Position numbers and translations under genes: made by a program. Shown here piece by piece: positions 10,523 through 21,515 of a DNA stretch of 64,000 nt. Positions within the stretch are counted from its first letter, which is position 1. The number at the start of each line of letters is the position of its first letter. Under the pieces are notes generated by a model, which had not been told where the DNA came from, searched no databases, and saw nothing but the letters and a program-made list of their open reading frames with translations. The DNA comes from Daphnia pulex (lineage: Eukaryota > Arthropoda > Branchiopoda > Diplostraca > Daphniidae): NCBI RefSeq assembly GCF_021134715.1, contig NC_060023.1, positions 2,542,001 through 2,606,000 of the forward strand. Direction: 5' to 3'.

Positions 10523-12392
10523 TCATACATTCAGAGAATGAGAAATGTCCTCCTGTAACAGCCAACCGTTAAAATGGGTGTAATGGAGACTGGTGTCTTG
10601 TAGGACAACACCCATTCCCATGCTTGGGATTTCCAACCATATTTTATCTCCTGACTGCACGTGCAGGGTGGATTGAAGGGAATACATTTCCCATTCAACT
10701 TTACCGGTAAAATCGTTACATTCCGCTCTTCCGACTTCATTTCCATTCAACAACAAGGCCACATCGAGATGGCCGCCCGATGAAGGAATAACTCCGATTC
10801 CGGTGAAAGAAAAGAAATAGATTCCGGTGCGCGGAACTGTGAAAGTTCCTGACGTTGAATTCATGGCGTCTCCCATGTTCAATTTTTCTATCTCGAATGG
10901 AATCGGAGTGCTTAACAAATTGAAGGACTTGCTTTTCTGAACGTAGAAATAGGTAGGCAATGATTTCACGTCATCGTAGCCAATCCATTTCTGGAAACCT
11001 AATCATAACAAATAAACGAGTTAGATGAAAGGCATTTGACAATTTCAAATATTTACCAGCATCGTTAGGCAGCCTCGTGAAATCGCAGTAAACACTTTCG
11101 ATCATTTCAGTTCCCATAACCGAATATAATCCGCTCAAAGTGTGACCCATTCGCCAGAGATCTTGACATGAAGTTGGCATTCCGGCCACCTCTCCTTTAC
11201 CAGTACATTCAAATCTTCCTAGCGTATGCTGACCGGAAGAAGTTTCCAGTATTGTTCTTCCAAAGTTCAGGCGTGTGATAGGAAGTACACTCTTTTCGGT
11301 AATAATTCCTATTCGTTTATAATTTTTTGTAGAGTTAAATAATCGTTTTTTATTATTTAATCCATTTAGAAATCAGCGTCCTGCTTACTTACCACTGTCG
11401 ACTAGCGATATTTGCAGACCGGAATCGCAGTTACAAGGAATAAAAGATTCGACGCAAGTATGCTCGATTCCGCACTGACAGGTGTGTGCACTAGCGTTGC
11501 TTCCCGACCAGAAATATTGCGGATTCCCATTTCTGTCGTTCCACCAGGAATAGTCCATCCCGTTGATTGTAAGCGGCGCTGCAACGCAATCGTACTACAT
11601 TGATCCGTGTAAACAAAAAGTTTTAGTTATTCTAATCAAAGCATTTATGATCACATACTCTGATAGACTGGTGACATTCAGTGGACAACTCTGCCAACGC
11701 TGTCATTTGTCTGAAAGTTGCATTGTAGTTGATAGCCTTTGAATAACATCCAGGATCGGCGCAGTGTCCCACGTCCGTTTTCAGTTCGCTATCGTGTAAA
11801 ATCGATGTCGAACCTTTTTAGAAAAGGTGATGTAGTCTGTTTTCTTTAAAATTATAATTTTATCATGAATTGTACCTGTTGTCATATCGCAATAAACGTA
11901 AATAGGATCGTCACCAATGCCTTGGCCATCTGGATCGATCCATTGCATGCCAGAACTCAAGGACGGATTGGCTGATCTAGACTCATCACACGTTCTGAAA
12001 ATGGCACTTTTTCCGGCCAATTGACTCTCAGGATGAGGACGATTCGATAAAGAAGATTTTAAATTTGTTTGTTTTTCATTCCCGAATGAATTGATGAACG
12101 ATTCTTGATTCTTCACTATGGCCTCTAGTCGAGTTACTTTGGTCTCCAGTTGGGTAACTTTTGCCTCCCATTTAGTTTCTCTTTCTGCCAAAATTTCTTT
12201 GATTTGCATCTTTAAAAAATTTAACATAATTTTATTTATGCTAGACTTGCGAGTGTAATTAAAATGTATTACGTAGTTTTCTCTTATTTGCTGTTGTTGG
12301 TCTTCAACTGAAAGGCTGGCACAGTTGGTTGCAAAAGATAAAACCCAAACACCGAAATGAATTAACATGAGAAAGCGAGTCATGTTAGCCAA
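10523..12392 (-). CDS. Secreted coiled-coil / neurexin-IV-like / C1q-domain protein
   Basis: Five exons on the minus strand (12392-11876, 11813-11659, 11594-11393, 11308-11057, 10998-10523) join in frame to 533 residues. In order: a signal peptide (LMLIHFGVWVLSFATNCA), a short coiled coil (about residues 55-95, KWEAKVTQLETKVTRLEAIV), a fibrinogen/collagen-C-like start (SGMQWIDPDGQG...VYCDM), then HDSELKTDVGHCADPGCYS, YSWWNDRNGNPQYFWSGS and LPITRLNFGR, which match the discoidin/laminin-linked segment of neurexin IV/CNTNAP proteins, then MPTSCQDLWRMGHTLSGLYS, and finally a C1q domain of about 140 residues (GTFTVPRTGIYFFSFTG, ending HFNGWLL). There is no transmembrane segment. This architecture suggests a multimeric secreted recognition protein; ligand and role are unknown. 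ATG 12392 and ATG 12383 are both possible starts. Its last two exons are homologous to those of the two chimeric genes at 18717 and 46250. Confidence 0.85.
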
Positions 12393-12718
12393 TAATATGG
12401 TTCTAGCCGGACTAGTACTATTTTACATCAAATGCATCGCAATTTATGAAGCCTCTCACAAGCCTTATACGATAAGACATACTCATTGTTGTTGCCCTTC
12501 CCTACGGAATCCGAAATACTCGTTATCTCAGTATCCGATATCTGAATGTAGTATGGCATTTAAAAGCTGATTGACAAAATGCAATGCATCAGCAATGTCA
12601 TCACAATAGTCATGCGCAGTCAGGCTTAATTCTACCATAAGATATACTTGGTTTTGTTATAGAAGGCTAAGTATTTATTCAAGATCACGTGGAACCATGA
12701 GATAAAGTGGGATGTTCG
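12393..12718. other. Upstream region of the C1q gene
   Basis: Spacer between the 10523-12392 gene and the tandem repeats. A plus-strand open frame (12367-12570) overlaps the gene's first exon and shows no domain. No clear promoter element is seen. Confidence 0.4.
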
Positions 12719-13770
12719 TATATCAAAATTCCTATTTTAACAAGTGTACATCAGGACAAAACGATTAACTAAAAATATAAATTGTTAAAAATGTTCCTTA
12801 TAAGTATAGCCCCGTAGCACATTTACAAACCATTAAATTTGTGGAGACGATGTGAAGTTGTCCGGACAGCGGATCGAGACTCTCCCGAGGCTGAACTAGT
12901 TAAAACATTTTTTTTAAAGCTAACCCGTTCAGTTAATTGAATTTCTAAAAATTTCCATCTAGTTTAATGGGTGTGATTTTTCACACGGATTTACAATTTT
13001 GGTTTGCCGTCTGAATTACGCTAAATTGTTACTCTTTAAAAGTCGACCCTCTACCAGATTTCATTTCTTAAAATAACCACTATTGTATATCAAAATTATT
13101 ATCAAAATTCATATTTTTACAAGTGTACATCAGGACAAAACGATTAACTAAAAATATAAATTGTTAAAAATGTTCCTTATAAGTATAGCCCCGTAGCACA
13201 TTTACAAACCATTAAATTTGTGGAGACGATGTGAAGTTGTCCGGAAAGCGGATCGAGACTCTCCCGAGGCTGAACTAGTTAAAACATTTTTTTTAAAGCT
13301 AACCCGTTCAGTTAATTGAATTTCTAAAAATTTCCATCTAGATTAATGGGTGTGATTTTTCACACGGATTTACAATTTTGGTTTGCCGTCTGAATTACGC
13401 TAAATTGTTACTCTTTAAAAGTCGACCCTCTACCAGATTTCATTTCTTAAAATAACCACTATTGTATATCAAAATTATTATCAAAATTCATATTTTTACA
13501 AGTGTACATCAGGACAAAACGATTAACTAAAAATATAAATTGTTAAAAATGTTCCTTATAAGTATAGCCCCGTAGCACATTTACAAACCATTAAATTTGT
13601 GGAGACGATGTGAAGTTGTCCGGACAGCGGATCGAGACTCTCCCGAGGCTGAACTAGATATAACATTTTTTTTTAAGCTAACCCGTCCAGTTAATTGCAT
13701 TTATAAAAATTTCCATCTAATTTAGTGGGTGTGATTTTTCATACGGATTTACAATTTTGTCTGCCATCTG
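12719..13770. repeat. Tandem repeat, 379-bp unit, about 2.8 copies
   Basis: The landmark CAAGTGTACATCAGGACAAA occurs at 12741, 13120 and 13499, exactly 379 bp apart, and the whole unit (including GTGGAGACGATGTGAAGTTG and CTCTACCAGATTTCATTTC) repeats with few changes. Only one, more diverged, unit is present at the matching place in the second duplication copy (40739-41100). The repeats sit at the left edge of segmental copy 1. Confidence 0.92.
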
Positions 13771-14749
13771 AACCAGATCGGATTGTTGATGTTTTTTGGA
13801 ATGTTCGATTTTTTTCGGATTTCCGCTAGATGCCGTCAAATTACCTTAGCCTGTAATGGCGACTGTTGTTGTTGTGAAAATTGCCCGTTCTCGTTTTTTT
13901 GTGTTTTCATAGGTAACTGTGATACCAGTGATACCACGGTGATACAATGTACATATTATTATTTCGCCTTAAAAATTAGATTCCATTGGCATGTAGAAGG
14001 TTGCCGAGCATGGGAAAGCGTTACATTTCTTATGATTTTTCTGTTGCAAAACGGTGCATGCACAACTACAATGGAGCTGGGTGTCAAAGTACAAGCTATT
14101 CACCGGCCTTTTAACACGACTAGTATGATTCCAGCTACCGATCGCGCCGTATTTCACCGATGCCCAGTAGCAGTAGCGTTACAATCAAGCATTTTACGAC
14201 TGATTGCTGTAGTGACGTTGGCACGTTGTTCATCAGTTCAAGGCAAGTGGCTACCACTACCCAAGTCATCTCATCAAGCACTGATGCCTTACTCACGTCT
14301 GATCCTTCGATGTGGCAGACTTTGTTCTCAGTTCTCAACTTGGTGTCATCTGTAAATTAAATTCACATAAGTTTGAAGTGCATCAAAACAAGACAAAAGT
14401 TTTTTAACTTGAAAGTGAAATCAAAGTAAAAGATGAAACGCTTAAAAATGCACCAAAATTCCCCTAACATTGCTGGAGAGCAGCCTTGTCTATTATCTGA
14501 AACCAAGTCTGCAACGTGAACTGTACTCGGCTGTTTCCTATTTTGTTTTTTATGTTTTTTATGATGTAGTTAAACATAAACATCTCACCTCTAACTGTCC
14601 AGTTCAGAATTCAGGAGGCATAATAACAGACCATTCAAACAGGTAAAAGGCAGTGCTAAAAAAAATTATGTAGCCTCCTTTTTTAAAAACACGTTTTCTG
14701 CTTAATTGGGTTTGCTAATCAAAACACTTTTTGTTGGATAATGAATGTT

Positions 14750-15118
14750 TCAAAGAAGAGAAATATAAGAAAGGAACAGACTTCTTAATTAGAGCCATGT
14801 AACTTGATCTTTCTGATGCCATATTCCCTGCTAATTGGGTGATTGCTTTGATTAAAGTAAAAAGGTGAGTTAATTTATTTTATCTGTCTAAGATTTTTTA
14901 TTGTTATCTGCCAAATGTATTTTCTTTTTCAGATTTGTAGAGGCCGAAGAAGAATGTAACCCATCTTTAAATCTTGATCCAACCTTATTTGTGAAAGCGT
15001 ATTGTCGTCGCGGCATAGCCCGATCCGCGATCCCATAAAAGTTGCAACAAGTACTTAATGACTTTGAGAAAGTATGAAGTATCGAGCCACATAACAAAGC
15101 TCTGCGCTGCAAGAATTT
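14750..15118 (+). pseudogene. TPR co-chaperone pseudogene (RPAP3/SPAG1-like), copy 1
   Basis: Two exon remnants (about 14750-14864 and 14933-15118) separated by an intron that keeps GTGAGT and TTTTTCAG. Translation gives a TPR pair: KEEKYKKGTDFLIRAM, stop, LDLSDAIFPANW...IKVK, then FVEAEEECNPSLNLDP, VKAYCRRGIARSAIP, stop, KLQQVLNDFEKV, stop, SIEPHNKAL. The pattern 'A..A...DP...KA+.RRG.AR...........DFEKV..IEP.NK' is that of TPR proteins such as RPAP3 and SPAG1. Three in-frame stops make it non-functional. The intron is retained, so it is not a processed copy. The same lesions occur in the duplicate at 42078-42446. Confidence 0.75.
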
Positions 15119-16618
15119 AAACGTCCCTCAAAACTCGAGAGTCGAGAGTAAGGATTTTTCAAATTCGCGATTTTGTCTAAATTCTGGTTTTTGCTAAAAA
15201 AAAACAGGCCATTTCGTTTGGACCCTAAATTTTACGAAGAATTCTGGACCCTTATCAAATTTGATTTCAGTTACTAGTTGGAAGAGATATCGCTTACTTC
15301 CGGTGTAGTTCCGGTACAAGAAATTGATTATCGAATGTGTGACACTGACACTAGATGGTGAGACCGGTAAGATGTCTTGTCTTGTCATGGCGTCATGCGA
15401 AAAATGTCGAAAATTAAGTTTGCTTTTGTGCCGGACGTTATTTTGTTTTTCGGGAGAAATTTAGCCTCAAAATGATATGTATTGTAAGTTAATCTGTAAC
15501 TATATAGTCTAACCACCATGTTTTACTTACACCCATCTCAATATCCTACACTACGTGTGCAATAACTAAACTGTTGTCTCACACAGGTCCAGGTTAAACC
15601 ATAGTCTATGGTTTTACATATGGATTAACTTTATCCTGGGCATTCAACCTCAAGTTGCTGAATATTTCTTATTAAACTTCATCTTTATATCCTGAAACTT
15701 GCTTGCTACTGGTAAGAAAAAATTTTATTTTATTTCTCTTCACACCAAGTTATTTGTTCTTTCACTTCTTTGTAAGCAGTGATCGAGTAGTGAAATTCTA
15801 TCCTAGCTGCCATTCTCTGTTTCAACCTCCCCGTAGGAAGCACACAACAAACTTCCCATGGCAGATAAAGGTAAATGTGTACTACTTTGTTAGTTATTGC
15901 TGAAACATAATTGAAAGCATTTGCTTTTATAGTTAATTTTCAGCAAAGAAGTTATAATAATCATGCTGCCTTATATTTAAGTTTTACGTGGATTTGATAG
16001 AACTTGTCATCTTAACGTAATAATTTTTAACAATCTTTTGATTTGTTGTAATAGATAATTTGCCTCTCAGAAAAAATGCGAGGTATCTGGTCGTCCATCT
16101 AAGGAAAATTATCAGGCATTGACGACACGTCCAACGCGGATCATCGTCTATTATTATTGGTATTGTTATGATTGAACCCTTTGCTTCCCTTTTGTTAGCT
16201 GTGTTCGATCGATTAACCCATAAGGCTGAATTTGTCGCACCTGCCAGAGACTGTCTTTAATATTTTAATTCTTTATATTCTTGAATGTAACACATTTTAA
16301 TCAAATCCAATGATTTTCTAGATACGTCATTTTCGAGCTCATTTTCTCAGCTGCAAAAATCGTCTTTTTATCTGCTATTCTCTTGCTGTGAACGTTCGTT
16401 GGCGTAACTAAACGTAAGTTCCTTTACAAGTTCCTTACAGTTGAGTTAAATACATGTACTGTATTTTTATCGATCCTTTAATTTTTTGTCTCCGATGTAG
16501 AGTTCGTGAACAAAAGGAGTGGAACAACCGAACAGGAAAGGACTTGGCGGCGCGATGATCGAAAACCATCAACCCATCTCACGTGGATCATCTACTTTTG
16601 GTATTGTTTTTTATGTTA

Positions 16619-16965
16619 GTTAACCCGTTGGCTGCCACGCCTTTGTTCTCCCTTGTGTTAGCTCCTTAGCACGGGCCCGCGCTGTTCGGTCTCGTGGTTT
16701 TCATGCCGCGGGGTCGGAAAGTCGCACCAGCCCAGCAAAATTCGCCGTAAGGCGCCTGTTAGGCAATGCACCATAGGGACTTCCCCCTTGTCGATACGGT
16801 GATGGATTCTAGAGGTTGTGCATTCCATCTTCTCCTGTCACCGTGTCAGCCCGGACTTGTCAGCAATGGCAAGTCCCACCTTGGTCATGGATCCTTCAGA
16901 CATGGCGCGTAGAGTAGTAGAAGAACAACCTACGGGTTGTATGGCGTGGCAGCCAACGGGTTAAC
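16619..16965. mobile_element. MITE, PIF/Harbinger-like, 347 bp (copy 1)
   Basis: A perfect 23-bp terminal inverted repeat, GTTAACCCGTTGGCTGCCAC plus GCC at the left end and its exact complement at the right end, flanked by the 3-bp direct repeat TTA (16616-16618 and 16966-16968). TTA/TAA target duplications are typical of PIF/Harbinger elements. There is no transposase gene inside, so the element is non-autonomous. The interior is GC-richer than its surroundings. It is present at the same site in block A copy 2, so it was inserted before the segmental duplication. Confidence 0.82.
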
Positions 16966-18534
16966 TTAAGTGTATGTTTGTATGTATGTATTTGTGTTGT
17001 AAAAAGAGGAGGAATTGTGGGTGGAGGTGGGACAATAAAAGCAATTCCAAACTAATTTAATATACATTCAATTTATTTATCATTACTTACAATAATCGCC
17101 GCAAAATCGAATTCAATCAGACAAATGTGAATTTCAATACTGTTAATATTAGTTTGAAATAATTGTACTATTTATGCAGAAAAAAGATATAACATGCTAG
17201 ATATATTAGACAGTGTACCCAAGACCAGAAAATCTGTTCAACTGCAAAAACAAATTTCAAACAACAAACATTTTCCTTATACTAATGATGCTGCAAACAT
17301 TAAACCCCTTTTTAAAACCCATTTTTTTTTTAAATTTAATTTTATTCAACCTAGTCAGCTTTTCAGTCCACAACAGCCAATACATTTCAGGTAAACACCA
17401 CAGAATACATGCAGCAGCTCCCCTTGACATCACACCGGCACTACACGCTGCATGCAACAGTTCCATTGGACATCACACCAGCACCACAGACTGCATGCAA
17501 CAGCTAACACCACTATTCAGCTGGCTGCAACAAAATCAAAGCCTGTTCTAATCTCGAAACCCTGTAATAAGTGGATAAAAGTTACATTTTAATGAGGCAT
17601 TTATACCAGATAGTACAAAGCATTATTAGCAGATGAGAACTAAATGAGATTGCATTGCCATTTAGTGGCATGTTGAGATAGAATAACTTAAAAGAAAAAG
17701 CCAAAGGAAATTCCATCACAAATCTTAATTTGGTGAAATTAAATGTTAAACCTTAACAGATCCAACATCTTCAATTATTAATTGAAGGCAAACCACAGCT
17801 CGCGACAAGCAGAATTTTCGAAAAATCACACTGCCTTATCTTGGGAAGATCTAAGCATCTAGTCAAAATTCTCTTAGCTATCCTCTACCCCTCTAAATAT
17901 TTGGCGTTCACCTAAGATTTCACATTAACTGGCACCTAAATAATAAACTTCGGTTTTTACATTTTAATTGATTTACAAAGAAAAAACACGAAGTTGAAAT
18001 ACATTCTACAAACCGGACGATCCATTTCACCTGCGAAATGTGCGAACTGTCAGTTGCTGTCGACTCTCATCGAATGCCAGCAGCCATCTTGAAAGTAACG
18101 TACAACATTGCCATTTACAGTTTTGCATAAAACGTTCGCATCTGGCATCTCTGCCAGCCTGCAAAGCATAGACAAAGCGGCAAAAGTCCGACTGCGAAGT
18201 GCGAACTGTGAATACAAAATGTTTAGCTTAACGACTAATTTTTTTAAAGTGGTTAAAACAAAATTGTATGTGGAATCTTGAATAAAGAAAAAGCCGTACC
18301 AGATCCGAAAGGAAGGAGACTGCATTAATAGTTTATTACATCCTTCGTTTGCGAACAAGAAGACTCAATGCCCTAGTTTCGTGATGAACTGCGAAGACTA
18401 AACTGTAATTTGAGAAGATAAGAGATTCCCAGAAAAAAAAACGCACTGATAAATAAATCAAACGCTTCTTTACGTCCACTCGATGAAATTGAAAACTTTC
18501 GAAATGCAAACACACTTCAAAGAAGTCAGCAAGT

Positions 18535-18542
18535 CTATAAAA
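18535..18542 (+). promoter_or_regulatory. Possible TATA box of the 18717 gene
   Basis: TATAAAAA about 180 bp upstream of the ATG. In the duplicate (about 46073) a 3-base deletion changes it to TATAAACA, one of the few promoter-side differences between copies. The assignment is tentative because no initiator is obvious. Confidence 0.3.
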
Positions 18543-18716
18543 ATCAAGTGTTGTCGAGTCTGGGCTGCGCCAGACATTGAAAACGATGAAACATTTTGAG
18601 ATCAACTTAGTATCGTGTAAGCGTGACGATTGCAGCAACTGCTCGCTGCACCCTTGTTCCGTTTGATCGTAGCATTTCTTAATTTAACAAAGACAGAAGT
18701 GTCGTAATTTAGCGTC

Positions 18717-20897
18717 ATGGCGACTTGCAACATCTCAATGAAAAGTCTTGTCCTATTCGCAGCGCAATTATTGGCGACTGTTTGTGGTCAAGATTCTCCT
18801 TCTTCCTGGACCAAACTGCAAATTTCGCCCAACGAACTTTGTTCTATGCCGTTCGGTAGTTTTCGCGTCAACATTTACGAGCACGACGAAAATAGCAAGT
18901 TGAGTACACTTCCCGCCCGTTACAAGTATTTCTACACTCCGATCGCCATGCTGGATCACACAAGCGCCACCAGTTCCTTCAACAATGTCACAAAACAGCC
19001 GGAAATCCGTTTCCGTATTGAAATGTGGAACGATAAGGTCGAAAGTGAAGTGGTTAAATATCTGGGCAAAGTCATCGGTCAACCAGTTCACGATCACCAG
19101 GTACAAGTTATTCCACTGGAGAAAGTAGTTCTGGTCAACACGATACCTTCAACTGCTTTCTCCCTCGGCAATAATTGGCTTCCCTATCAGCTGCACAAAT
19201 TCCTTCAATTTTCTCTGTCGTGTTTTACGCAAAACGATTGCGATCAACTGGCGCTCGACATGCGCTCTAACCCGGAACAGTTCGACCATTTAAAACTTTT
19301 GTTTAGCTTAACTTCACAGGCGTCACAAACAAAGGAAACCACTATTCGCATCGACAATGTCGTTTCGGGACAAATGGTCAGCAATCTCTTGCAACGATTT
19401 GGCCAAACAGACGAGATTCTACTAACGACTAACGATGAGAAGCGACTATTGACAGAAACAACAACCAACATCCTCGTAGAAACGTTCGACGAATCGGACG
19501 TTGTTTCTCCAAATTCGGAATCGCAGATCTACAACATGTTAAGGAACTTGCTTTTCTCTAATAAGACGGTCGTCAAAGAGCAGAGCGACAAGAAATGGGA
19601 CACGGTTTTCTGGAATGAGGAAAATTACCGACCGGACAAGGCAGCAAAATCATTAAACGAAGTCTACAAGAAGTTGGACGTGGAATCAAAGAAGAAACTG
19701 TCGGAACTGTATAAAAATATCAAAAAGATGGACGGCCAAGAAAATGTTTTGTTCGATATTTTTTCAGCGAAGGTACCGGTGACAACAGATTTTGCCAAAC
19801 ACGGATCTACTTCCAAGGACGATATTGATAAATTTTACCAAATGAGTAAAGGCCATGTTGAATGGGATGGAGATAAATTCGTTCCCAAACCGTTAGCTCT
19901 CAGTAAAATTAATCTTAGACAATTGCGTGAAAGGCATTTGTTAAAAGATCGTAAAGTGATCGTTCGTTACTCGATCGCTGTCTTGTCCATCCCCATTAAT
20001 TTTATACAATACCGTGGATTGACTGTCACTGACGAATGGCGAAATTTGAAGGACGAGTTAAAAGGTATTTTGCTGCTATTATATTACGCGTAACGTAAAA
20101 TTTCAAATTTCCGACGACTTCTTTTTTTGAAAGAAACAAGGACCACTCTTTCGAATTTGAAAAAGGACTTCAATGGTAGGAACAATGGACTTTTCCTGAT
20201 TTCTAAATTTTACTGATAAATATTACTGGACAGAGAGAACAAATGCCATCGAGGATATTGGTAGGATCCCAATGTCCTGCGCTGATCTCCGTCAGATTGG
20301 ACATAAAAAAAATGGACTCTTTTCGATTATGGGGAAAAAAATGATGGAAACTGTCCACTGCAATTTTTCGAAGCAATCTAACGAGGAAGGTATTGCTAGA
20401 AAACATTTATAGATAAATTAAAGCTGCTTAAATCGGCATGTGTGTACACAATTATAGGTTTTCAGAAATGGATTGGTTACGTTGACGTCAAATCTACTCC
20501 CGTTTACTTTCATGCGCAGAAGACTTCAAGTTACGCAAGAATCAACACCGCAATCCCGTTTGAAGAAGCAAGGATCAATGTGGGGAATGCCATGAACCTT
20601 CCGACAGGAATATTCGTAGCTCCAAGACCGGGGAAATATTACTTTGGATATTCGGGAATTAGTGAAAGCAATGAGGGACGAGTATTGTTACAAATGAAGA
20701 CTGAAACAGAAGATTGGTTCACAATAGGACAGGGGTTCAGTACAACTAGTTATGAAACCTTTTCGCTTCAGTCTACTTTGCAGCTTCTTAAAGGTGATCA
20801 AATAAGGATGTTCCTATTGCGCGGATCTGTTCACGATAATGCAGCCCATTACACTAACTTCGTTGGAGGGCTTGTCGAGGAAAATGTCTTTGAGTAG
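18717..20897 (+). CDS. Secreted protein: large unknown N-domain + neurexin-IV-like piece + C1q (copy 1)
   Basis: Three exons (18717-20064, 20234-20389, 20458-20897) join in phase 1 throughout to 647 residues. Reading straight through the first donor (AAAG|GTATTT) would give a 458-residue protein ending LLLLYYA, which is probably not the real product. Residues 1-24 are a signal peptide (MKSLVLFAAQLLATVCG). Residues 25-449 form a region I do not recognise: conserved-looking YKYFYTPI, EIRFRIEMWNDKVE, LGNNWLPYQLHKFLQFSLSC, few cysteines, and a Lys-rich helical stretch near 310-340. Exon 2 encodes RIPMSCADLRQIGHKKNGLF, homologous to MPTSCQDLWRMGHTLSGLYS of the 10523 gene. Exon 3 begins GFQKWIGY and is a full C1q domain (GIFVAPRPGKYYFGYSG, ending HYTNFVGGLVEE). 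It is likely secreted and multimeric through C1q. Function unknown. Confidence 0.8.
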
Positions 20898-21515
20898 AAT
20901 CATTTTAGTTGATTTTACTTAAAGATTTCTTATACTACGATGCTGAAAACTTTTGCATGCATTTATTCTGTTCGAAATTCTTAACATATCAAGTCGATTT
21001 TAAATTAGAAGCTATCCTATGAATCACTTTAACTCCTTAATATGTGCACTACCGATGCATTACCTATGCAATAAAGAGAAGGTCACTTACTTTGACTTGA
21101 TCATTGCGTCAGTTTGAGCAGTTTCATGGGCTGGAAATATCCATTTCATACGCTGTCACGTTTCTGCAAGTCACCTACAACCGATTTGTAAGGATTGGAA
21201 TGCTGGCCTCCTCTACGACACATTCAATCGTAAAACCAGGGAAAAAGTTCAATTTAGGTTAACGAATCGCCTCAACGGCGGTAACAGATATATTGACTAA
21301 GACACAGTACAGCTATAAAATCGTAACGACATACCTGTTGGCTTTTAGCTGAATTTACCTTTGAATTTAAATAACGTCTAACATTTAGAACGGACAACTT
21401 AAACTATTGAATAGGATTTTTTGTGCGTTTTTAAGACAGTTAATCCCGATTGTCGATCAGATCATTGATATGTGATTAGCACCCAACTTACAAGCCGTTA
21501 CTACTTTTCAGCTGA
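20898..21515. other. Spacer between convergent C1q chimera and sideroflexin genes
   Basis: The two genes point toward each other. The spacer holds the C1q gene's 3' region and nothing else recognisable. Confidence 0.5.
21070..21075 (+). terminator. Polyadenylation signal AATAAA, 18717 gene
   Basis: AATAAA about 170 nt after the stop codon; the duplicate has it at 48647-48652. It is the first canonical signal after the C1q exon. Confidence 0.5.

Larger units (their letters stand above)
15119..18716. other. Gene-free part of block A copy 1
   Basis: Holds the MITE at 16619-16965, a short segment rich in GCATGCAACAG units (about 17395-17545) and the putative promoter region of the 18717 gene (TATAAAAA at about 18535). 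No complete gene is seen. Small open frames here are not conserved beyond the overall similarity of the two copies. Confidence 0.5.

Noticed and set aside
12719-13770. CRISPR-like array
   Set aside because: Repeats are 379 bp long with no spacers; this is a eukaryotic tandem repeat.
13783-14355. 190-codon plus-strand open frame, repeated at 41111-41683
   Set aside because: Nearly all differences between the two copies change an amino acid, there is no domain, and other frames over the same stretch are also open. The similarity is explained by the segmental duplication.
18768-19471. Minus-strand open frames over the C1q chimera's first exon
   Set aside because: Shadows of the well-supported plus-strand coding frame.
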